A DNA stretch of 5,071 bases. Source: Spartobacteria bacterium (GTDB lineage: Bacteria; Verrucomicrobiota; Verrucomicrobiia; Chthoniobacterales; Terrimicrobiaceae). Below, one piece after another: positions 1 through 5,071 of the stretch (position 1 is the first letter of the stretch; every line of letters begins with the position of its first letter). A program made the position numbers and the translations under genes. The stretch lies in the NCBI GenBank assembly GCA_947487745.1, contig CANKXQ010000120.1:1-5071 (forward strand). Direction: 5' to 3'. The notes under the pieces were generated by a model. The model did no database searches. It was not told the origin of the DNA and worked only from the letters and a program-made list of their open reading frames with translations.

Positions 1-1
1 T

Positions 2-2035
2 CTTCTGCTGCTCATCGCCGTGTCGTTCTGGAATTCCGCGAGCCTGACTTCGGACAAGAAAAACGAGATGTCCCTCGGCGTTCTCGGGGAGCCATCGACA
101 CTCAACCCGATCCAACAAGCGGACGGTGCCGCATCGCAAGTGGCGGGGTCCATTTTCAACGGTCTTCTGAAATACAACCCGGATCTGGAAATCATTGGCG
201 ACCTGGCCGAGTCATGGTCGCTCGACCAGACAACGACTCTGGTTTTCCGAAACGAAGAATCCGCCAGTGCGGCGAAAAGCCAGCTTGAGTCGCTCCGTGC
301 GGAGTGGAGCACCTGGACACTGGATGCCGTGAAACAAAGCGGGCGCGAGCTTCTTCTGCACTTCACCGAACCCGGCCTCGAATCCTCTAAAAAAATCGTC
401 TCCCTCCTGCCTGCGGATGCCTTGGCGCCACTGGCCACACTGCGCGTGGAGGTGAAGGAAAAAGCCGCCGACACTCTGCAGCGCCTTAGCAAGACGCTCG
501 CGGACGAATCACTGGTCCGCGTGTGGGTGGAAAGCGGCGCGGCGTTTGAGATCAGCGCCGACCCAGCACTCAAGGGCGATATCGAAAAATGGCTCAACGC
601 CAACGGAGGCGGCACGGTGCAGATCGGCGAACCAATTTCGTTTTTCGCCGAACCTCAGGTGGTCTTCAAACTGCGAAAAAATGTCCGCTGGCACGACGGG
701 GCACCGTTCACCTCGCGCGATGCCGCCTTCACCTACCGGGCTATCATGGACGACACCACCGCCTCTCCGCGCAAGCCGGACTTTGATTTGATCCTCAAAG
801 TCGAGACGCCGGACGAGCACACCTTCCGCGTGACCTACCGCAAGCCCTACTCGCCCGCCCTGGAGAGTTGGATGATTTCCCTCCTCCCCGCACATTTACT
901 GGAGGGAAAGCCCACGACTTGGTGGACACAGAATTTCAATCGCACACCGGTGGGAACCGGCGCCTTTCGTTTCGGCGAGTGGAAGACGAATGAATTCATC
1001 CGCGTGGAGCGGAATCCCGATTACTTCGATGCCCCCGGGCCGTGGCTGGATGGGATCGTCTATAGATTCATGCCTGACCAACTCACCCTGCGTCTCGCAT
1101 TTGAGACACGGCAACTGGATTTCTGGGGCGCGGAGCCATGGACAGTAAACGCGTTTGTGAACGACCCTCGCTTCCAAGTCTTCACAAGCCCGACGAGCAG
1201 CTACACCTACATCGGCTGGAATCTTAAACGCCCGCTCTTCCAGGATCCTCTCGTGCGCCGCGCGCTCGCGCATGCGGTCGATGTGCCATCCATGGTCCGC
1301 TTCATCCTCTATGGCCACGGCCTCCAGAGCACCGGACTCTTTACCCCGCAGATGTGGTTTTTCAACCCGCTTATCAAACCCTTCGCCTATGACCCGGAAA
1401 AAGCCCGAGCTCTACTCGCCGAGGCGGGATGGAAACCGGGGCCGGATGGAATCCTTCAAAAAAATGGCGTGAGATTTTCCTTCACCCTCATCACGAACAA
1501 TGGAAACGAAGTCCGCCGCGACATCGCCACACTCACGCAGGATGGCCTCAAGCAACTGGGTATTGAAGTGAAGGTGGAACTCTACGAGTGGGCTGTATTT
1601 TTAAAAAACCACATCAACAAAGGCGACTTCGATGCCATGGTGCTCGGATGGTCGCTTGGCAACGGCTACGACCAATTTCAAATCTGGCATTCCTCACAGG
1701 CAAACCCCGAGCAACTCAATGTCGTGGGCTACAAAAGCGAGAGGGCCGATCGCCTGCTTGATGACATCCGGCAGGAATACAACCGCGAGAAAATTATCCG
1801 CATGGCGGGCGACCTGCAGCAGACCATCTACGGGGATCAACCATACCTCTTCCTCTATGTTCCCGAAGGCACCAGCGTGATGTGGAGGGACGCCTACCGC
1901 ATCCGCCGTCCGGATGGCAAGGGCGGTTGGATCGATTCCCCTGTCGAAATGACCAAGGCTGGTTGGGCTTACTGGTCCGAGTGGTTCTACAGGCCGGAAT
2001 TTGCAGATCGCCTTCCCTCTACTCCAGAGTCTTAA
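2..2035 (+). CDS. ABC transporter substrate-binding protein, family 5 (peptide type), 5'-truncated
   Basis: Extracytoplasmic solute-binding protein of the DppA/OppA family (SBP_bac_5), which captures peptides or similar solutes for an ABC importer. The frame is open to the left edge: the codons before the GTG at 20 read LLLLIA, the end of a hydrophobic signal or anchor segment, so that GTG is almost certainly internal and the real start is upstream. Numbering from the first visible codon, family signatures are STLNP near 32-36, DLAESW at 67-72, FKLRKNVRWHDG at 222-233, VGTGAF at 317-322, NPDYF at 338-342, PLVRRALAHAVD at 416-427 and AYDPEKARALLAEAGW at 462-477. No cysteine follows the hydrophobic stretch, so it does not look like a lipoprotein. 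Residues of about 78-218 are an extra segment; the visible 677 residues exceed the usual 500-550. The last 17 bases overlap the convergent kinase gene. No permease or ATPase gene is visible. The family is clear; the substrate is unknown. Confidence 0.93.
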   Translation, partial: LLLLIAVSFWNSASLTSDKKNEMSLGVLGEPSTLNPIQQADGAASQVAGSIFNGLLKYNPDLEIIGDLAESWSLDQTTTLVFRNEESASAAKSQLESLRAEWSTWTLDAVKQSGRELLLHFTEPGLESSKKIVSLLPADALAPLATLRVEVKEKAADTLQRLSKTLADESLVRVWVESGAAFEISADPALKGDIEKWLNANGGGTVQIGEPISFFAEPQVVFKLRKNVRWHDGAPFTSRDAAFTYRAIMDDTTASPRKPDFDLILKVETPDEHTFRVTYRKPYSPALESWMISLLPAHLLEGKPTTWWTQNFNRTPVGTGAFRFGEWKTNEFIRVERNPDYFDAPGPWLDGIVYRFMPDQLTLRLAFETRQLDFWGAEPWTVNAFVNDPRFQVFTSPTSSYTYIGWNLKRPLFQDPLVRRALAHAVDVPSMVRFILYGHGLQSTGLFTPQMWFFNPLIKPFAYDPEKARALLAEAGWKPGPDGILQKNGVRFSFTLITNNGNEVRRDIATLTQDGLKQLGIEVKVELYEWAVFLKNHINKGDFDAMVLGWSLGNGYDQFQIWHSSQANPEQLNVVGYKSERADRLLDDIRQEYNREKIIRMAGDLQQTIYGDQPYLFLYVPEGTSVMWRDAYRIRRPDGKGGWIDSPVEMTKAGWAYWSEWFYRPEFADRLPSTPES
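230..650 (+). other. Extra segment of ~140 residues inside the solute-binding protein
   Basis: In typical family 5 binding proteins the DLAESW motif is followed within about 10-20 residues by the strand ending in a K/RWHDG motif. Here the two motifs are about 150 residues apart (residues 72 and 222 of the visible protein). The reading frame is unbroken and base composition looks like the flanks. By eye the segment alternates likely helices (around ASAAKSQLESL, SSKKIVSLL, KEKAADTLQRL, ALKGDIEKWL) with likely strands (ELLLHF, LVRVWVES, TVQIGEPI), which suggests one or two small alpha/beta modules. I recognise no named domain. The boundaries are approximate. Confidence 0.7.
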
Positions 2036-3173
2036 AAGTGGTGGTGAAGAAATACAAGTAGGCGAAAACAAGCAGGCCTAAAATCACCACCGCTGGAAAA
2101 ACGAGGTTGATCCAGCGCATTTCCCTGCCCTCGAGTTCCAGAATGCGCAGCTCACTCGTGCGAGCAGCAGTGGGGTTTGCCTGCGCCTCGTTGGCCTTGC
2201 TCAAGGCAAAGCGCAGATGTTCGATCAACTCGTCGTAGGATTGATAACGCTTCGAAGGCATTTTCGACATCATGCGGTTGATGACATAGGCCGTCTCATT
2301 GCACACGTCGGGAGCAAAGGCTTGGAGGCTCACTGGGCGGCTTTTGAGTTGTTTCAGCGCGACGAGGGATGCGTTATCGGCCTCATAGGGTGGACGGCCT
2401 GCCATGGCATGAAACAGCGTGCCGCCGAGACTGTAGATATCGCTTCGAAAATCCTCGGGCAGTTCGTCGAGCTTCTCCGGCGCGACATAATACGGGGTTC
2501 CCCAGATTTCCGTCGGAGATGTTGCTGCATCACTTGCAACCACAGCCAATCCGAAGTCCACGATCTTCACCGTGCCACGATCTGCGAAGAGAATATTCGC
2601 CGGCTTGATATCGCGGTGGATGAGGCCGATTTCCATGGCGGCCTTGAGGCCCTGCGCGACCTGAATACCCACTTCGAGCGCGGTGATTTCGGGAACCACT
2701 CCCCGCTCCTGCATGAGGTCGTCGAGAGAACCACCACCAATCAACTCCATGGCGATGTAAAATTGTGAGCGACATTCTCCGAAATCAATAATCCGAACGA
2801 CATTGGGATGGTTGATTTGAGCGGTCGTGCGGGCCTCATGCGCCATTTTTTTCGACTCCCCCTCGATATCGCTCTCCTGCATTTTCAGCACCTTCAACGC
2901 GACTTCGCGTCCGAGATTGAGATCAATGGCGCGATAAGCCGAGCCCATGCCACCCTCTCCAAGAAGGGAGGTGATTTGGAACTGGTTGAAATTCGTGCAA
3001 GCCTTGAAGAAGTGTCCGCAAGTTGGACAGTTGGTATCGGAAAAGGCAGGCCAACCCGTCAGGTCGAGAGTGGTCTGACAATTCGGGCAAGTCTCGATGC
3101 AAGAGGGGGAGATTTGGACGATTTGTTCTGTGCTATCCATGGGAACGGGCGGGGGACTGAACTCTGTGAACAT
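2019..3173 (-). CDS. Ser/Thr protein kinase, N-terminal zinc ribbon and C-terminal membrane anchor
   Basis: Hanks-type (PknB-like) kinase of 384 residues that phosphorylates Ser/Thr on unknown proteins. Residues 25-59 hold CPNC (29-32) and CPTC (49-52), a zinc-ribbon pattern, with further cysteines at 25 and 59. The kinase domain spans about 66-325: glycine loop GEGGMG at 72-77, lysine K94 in VALK, helix-C glutamate E113, catalytic HRDIKPAN at 186-193 (D188, N193), DFG at 206-208, an activation segment with T226 in GTPYY, and APE at 231-233. All residues needed for activity are present. A hydrophobic helix at about 357-376 leaves a tail of only about eight residues, so the kinase should face the cytoplasm with no periplasmic sensor. 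The ATG at 3173 is the farthest start possible (in-frame stop at 3207-3209, no start codon between); the ATG at 3140 is an alternative that keeps all domains. Neither has a clear Shine-Dalgarno sequence. Confidence 0.95.
   Translation of the reverse strand: MFTEFSPPPVPMDSTEQIVQISPSCIETCPNCQTTLDLTGWPAFSDTNCPTCGHFFKACTNFNQFQITSLLGEGGMGSAYRAIDLNLGREVALKVLKMQESDIEGESKKMAHEARTTAQINHPNVVRIIDFGECRSQFYIAMELIGGGSLDDLMQERGVVPEITALEVGIQVAQGLKAAMEIGLIHRDIKPANILFADRGTVKIVDFGLAVVASDAATSPTEIWGTPYYVAPEKLDELPEDFRSDIYSLGGTLFHAMAGRPPYEADNASLVALKQLKSRPVSLQAFAPDVCNETAYVINRMMSKMPSKRYQSYDELIEHLRFALSKANEAQANPTAARTSELRILELEGREMRWINLVFPAVVILGLLVFAYLYFFTTTFKTLE
2038..2093. other. Weak inverted repeat at the convergent gene ends
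   Basis: Bases 2038-2047 can pair with 2084-2093 over ten base pairs, including one G-U, around a 36-base loop. For the plus-strand transporter mRNA it sits just after the stop codon. For the minus-strand kinase mRNA it lies inside the last codons, and the second arm is followed by CTTTTAAG. The loop is long and the T-run short, so this is at best a poor terminator or a transcript-end hairpin. It may simply reflect the Thr-Thr-Thr codons of the kinase tail. Confidence 0.2.
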
Positions 3174-3272
3174 AGCGCTTTTTTGAAGCCACGCGCAATC
3201 TGAAACTCAAACCAAGCGGGGGCGAAATCGGAGTTGCCGCACCTCGCACCGAGGATTTAGCTTCTTACACCT
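3174..3272. promoter_or_regulatory. Divergent intergenic region between the kinase gene and yebC
   Basis: This is the only non-coding gap of note. It must contain the 5' signals of the leftward kinase gene and probably the promoter of the rightward yebC operon. Promoter matches are weak. On the minus strand TTGAGT (3205-3210) and TTCAAA (3182-3187) are 17 bases apart. On the plus strand TTGCCG (3234-3239) is followed by a poor -10 match near 3257-3263, which would put the transcript start almost at the yebC ATG. The only GAGG-like sequence (3251-3254) is 18 bases from the yebC start, too far for a normal ribosome binding site. The assignment comes from gene orientation more than from motif quality. 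Confidence 0.5.
3242..3254. repeat. Short perfect inverted repeat upstream of yebC
   Basis: CCTCG and CGAGG flank a three-base CAC centre. The right arm ends 18 bases before the yebC start codon. It could be a small RNA hairpin in a leader or an operator half-site pair between the divergent genes. At five base pairs per arm it may also be chance. No T-run follows on either strand, so it is not a terminator. Confidence 0.3.
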
Positions 3273-4004
3273 ATGGGAAGACAATGGCTCCACGCCAAGC
3301 GAGAAGTCGCAAATCTGAAAAAAGGCCAAGTCGTTGGCAAACTGGTGAAGGAAATGATGGTCGCCGCAAAACTCGGCGGTCCTGACATTGAGGGCAACGC
3401 CCGCCTTTATGCCGCTGTCGAAAAGGCCCGCAAAGCCTCTGTGACACGCGATGCCATCGAACGCGCCATCAAGAAAGGCGCAGGAATCGGCGATGAGAAG
3501 CTCACCTTAGAGCATCTCGTCTTCGAGGGCTATGCCCCGCACAAGGTGCCGGTGATCGTGGAGGCTCTCACGGATAATGTGAACCGCACGGCTCCCGAAA
3601 TGCGCGTGCTTTTCAAAAAAGGACAACTCGGCACGGCAGGAAGTAACAAGTTTCTCTTCGATAATGTCGGCATCGTGGAAGCCCACCATGCGGATTTATC
3701 GATCGACCCAGAGGAGGCCGCCATTGAAGCCGGCGCCAATGATTTTGTCGTGCTGGAGGAAGGCGAGAATGACGACATTCCCGCTGGCACCAAAGGCGTG
3801 AAATTTTTGACCGAACGAACAGCCACTGGCGCCGTCTCGAAATGGCTCGCCCGGCATGGGTGGTCGGTGGTCACCAGTGAACTCGGCTACATTGCCAAGC
3901 AGTTCCCCACCCTCAGCGATGAGCAACGCACCGAAGTCGGCGAGTTTCTACAGGCCCTCGAGGACAACGACGATGTCCACCGTGTCTGGGCGGCTCTGAA
4001 GTAG
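3273..4004 (+). CDS. yebC: YebC/PmpR/TACO1-family regulatory or translation factor
   Basis: Full-length YebC-family protein of 243 residues, the normal size. These are cytoplasmic proteins, long annotated as transcriptional regulators; family members including mitochondrial TACO1 act in translation, and some are reported to relieve stalling at proline runs. Domain 1 is about 1-75, with AAKLGGPD at 31-38 and RDAIERAIKKGAG at 59-71. The rest forms domains 2 and 3, with EGYAPHKVPVIVEALTDN at 85-102, NRTAPEMR at 104-111, GTAGS at 120-124 and a C-terminal DNDDVHRVW at 231-239. The N terminus reads MGRQWLHAKREVANLKKG, unlike the usual MAGHSKWANIKHRK. The start is secure: an in-frame TAG lies at 3258-3260 and no other start codon falls between. 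No Shine-Dalgarno sequence is evident. A tRNA nucleotidyltransferase gene follows after six bases, which implies cotranscription. The family is certain; the subgroup and exact role are not. Confidence 0.95.
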   Translation: MGRQWLHAKREVANLKKGQVVGKLVKEMMVAAKLGGPDIEGNARLYAAVEKARKASVTRDAIERAIKKGAGIGDEKLTLEHLVFEGYAPHKVPVIVEALTDNVNRTAPEMRVLFKKGQLGTAGSNKFLFDNVGIVEAHHADLSIDPEEAAIEAGANDFVVLEEGENDDIPAGTKGVKFLTERTATGAVSKWLARHGWSVVTSELGYIAKQFPTLSDEQRTEVGEFLQALEDNDDVHRVWAALK

Positions 4005-4010
4005 TCCGCC

Positions 4011-5071
4011 ATGGAAGCCACTGCCACGCGCCTGGTCGAGCGCTTGAGAGCGGCCGGGCACGAGGCGTTCTTCGCCGGTGGCTGCGTTCGCGACATGCTT
4101 CTCGGCAAGGAAGCCCACGACATCGACATCGCCACCAGCGCCAAGCCCGAGGAGGTGCAACACCTCTTCCCCCGCACAGTGGCGGTGGGCGCTGCATTCG
4201 GCGTGATTGTTGTGCTTGAGGACGACTTCGAATTTCAAGTGGCCACCTTCCGCTCGGACGGCGCTTACAAGGATGGCCGCCATCCCGAGTCGGTTTCCTT
4301 CACAACAGCCGAAGGCGATGCCAAGCGGCGCGACTTCACGGTCAACGGCCTTTTCTACGATCCCATAGAAAAAAAGATCATCGACCATGTCGGTGGTGAG
4401 TCGGATTTGAAGGCAGGCATCCTTCGCAGCATCGGAAATCCCGAGGAGCGGTTTTCTGAGGACAAGCTGCGCCTCATCCGCTGTGTTCGTTTTGGGGCAT
4501 CCCTCGGCTTCCAAATTGAAGAAGAAACATGGAAAGCCGTTTGCCGCATGGCGCCGCAAATCACTGTCGTCAGCGCCGAGCGCCTCCGAGACGAGTTGGT
4601 GAAAATTTTTACCAATCCCTCGCGCGTCACTGGCTTTGATTTGCTTGATACAAGCGGCCTGCTTGAGATTTTGCTGCCCGAGGTGACACGGATGAAAGGC
4701 TGTGAGCAACCGCCGGACTTCCACCCCGAGGGGGATGTGTTCGTCCACACACGCCTCATGTTGTCGCTCTTGCCGCCCGAGGTCTCAATTCCCCTGGTGT
4801 TCTCTGTGCTTCTCCATGACACCGGCAAACCCGGCACATTCCGGCGCGATGAGACCGGGCGCATCCGCTTCAATGGGCACGAGAGCGTGAGCGCGGAGAT
4901 CACCACATCCCTCTTTGAGCGTCTTCGGTTTTCCAATGCCGAGACTGAAGCAACGGTCGTCGGCGTGAAAAACCACATGTCGTTCAAGGATGTGAGAAAC
5001 ATGCGCGTAGCGACTCTCAAGCGCTTCCTGGCGCGTCCCACCATCGAGGATGGAATGGAGCTCCACCGCGT
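4011..5071 (+). CDS. cca: Class II tRNA nucleotidyltransferase (CCA- or A-adding) with HD domain, 3'-truncated
   Basis: The frame runs from the ATG at 4011 through the right edge with no stop, giving 353 visible residues. The enzyme adds CCA, or only the terminal A, to tRNA 3' ends. The head domain has AGGCVRDMLLG at 22-32, the metal-binding pair D37 and D39 in HDIDIATS, TFRSDGAYKD at 79-88 and RRDFTVNG at 106-113. The neck carries SEDKLRLIRCVRF at 149-161, containing the EDxxR nucleotide-selection motif (150-154). The loop between the DxD and RRDFTVN motifs is present, which argues against a CC-only enzyme. An HD hydrolase-type domain follows: H246, H269-D270 in LLHDTGKP, and H290-E291. ATG 4011 is the first start after the yebC stop at 4002-4004, six bases away and in the same frame; no good Shine-Dalgarno sequence is seen, so translation may depend on coupling to yebC. 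The missing C terminus leaves CCA-adding, A-adding and poly(A) polymerase activity unresolved. Confidence 0.93.
   Translation, partial: MEATATRLVERLRAAGHEAFFAGGCVRDMLLGKEAHDIDIATSAKPEEVQHLFPRTVAVGAAFGVIVVLEDDFEFQVATFRSDGAYKDGRHPESVSFTTAEGDAKRRDFTVNGLFYDPIEKKIIDHVGGESDLKAGILRSIGNPEERFSEDKLRLIRCVRFGASLGFQIEEETWKAVCRMAPQITVVSAERLRDELVKIFTNPSRVTGFDLLDTSGLLEILLPEVTRMKGCEQPPDFHPEGDVFVHTRLMLSLLPPEVSIPLVFSVLLHDTGKPGTFRRDETGRIRFNGHESVSAEITTSLFERLRFSNAETEATVVGVKNHMSFKDVRNMRVATLKRFLARPTIEDGMELHR

Noticed and set aside
20..22. GTG as the start of the solute-binding protein
   Set aside because: The frame stays open to the window edge and encodes a hydrophobic stretch just before it, so this codon is inside a signal or anchor segment.
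509..1318. Two abutting minus-strand frames (509-895 and 896-1318)
   Set aside because: Both are antisense to well-conserved parts of the solute-binding protein and show no motif of their own.
1441..1625. Runs of A (around 1459-1464 and 1602-1608) as possible slippage or frameshift sites
   Set aside because: The solute-binding protein motifs continue in the same frame before and after both runs, so no frameshift is needed.
2217..2768. Plus-strand frame of 183 codons
   Set aside because: It is the complement of the kinase catalytic core (APE, DFG and HRD motifs on the minus strand) and is a shadow.
3948..4748. Long open frame of 266 codons on the minus strand
   Set aside because: It lies antisense to the tRNA nucleotidyltransferase, whose plus-strand translation shows clear motifs throughout. 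The antisense protein has no recognisable pattern and is a composition artefact.
4355..5044. Open frame of 229 codons on the minus strand
   Set aside because: Also antisense to the nucleotidyltransferase HD-domain region. It is rich in Arg and Ser and has no family motif.
1..5071. CRISPR arrays, tRNA genes, insertion sequences, or defence or phage genes
   Set aside because: No regular repeat-spacer pattern, cloverleaf, terminal inverted repeats with a transposase, or abrupt composition change was seen. The coding content is housekeeping, signalling and transport.

Overview
The window is ordinary, densely coding bacterial chromosome, moderately GC-rich by eye. It holds four protein genes and almost no non-coding DNA. 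I saw no tRNA, rRNA, CRISPR array, insertion sequence or phage gene. The best guess for the host is a Gram-negative bacterium of the Verrucomicrobiota or the wider Planctomycetes-Verrucomicrobia-Chlamydiae group. This rests on the combination of a zinc-ribbon Hanks-type Ser/Thr kinase, a divergent YebC, an enlarged family 5 solute-binding protein and start codons without clear Shine-Dalgarno sequences. It is an inference from gene style, not from any marker gene.

Layout: (1) Bases 2-2035, plus strand, are the 3' part of a peptide/oligopeptide-type ABC transporter substrate-binding protein. Its true start lies before the window. It carries a segment of roughly 140 residues that ordinary DppA/OppA proteins lack. 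(2) Bases 2019-3173, minus strand, are a complete Ser/Thr protein kinase: N-terminal zinc ribbon, full kinase domain, and one membrane helix at the very C terminus. It converges on the transporter gene and the two coding regions overlap by 17 bases. (3) Bases 3174-3272 form the only real intergenic space, a 99-base divergent region that must hold the kinase 5' signals and probably the promoter of the rightward genes. (4) Bases 3273-4004, plus strand, are a YebC/PmpR/TACO1-family protein with an unusual N terminus. (5) Bases 4011-5071, plus strand, are a class II tRNA nucleotidyltransferase (CCA- or A-adding) with an HD domain, cut by the right edge. It starts six bases after the yebC stop, in the same reading frame.

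yebC and the tRNA nucleotidyltransferase look like a two-gene translation-related operon: a ribosome-associated factor plus tRNA 3'-end maturation. The kinase is transcribed away from them and the transporter gene towards the kinase, so no joint function is implied there. I did not find a convincing undescribed system. The points most worth checking are the extra segment in the binding protein, the tail-anchored zinc-ribbon kinase, the changed YebC N terminus and the tight in-frame yebC-nucleotidyltransferase junction.
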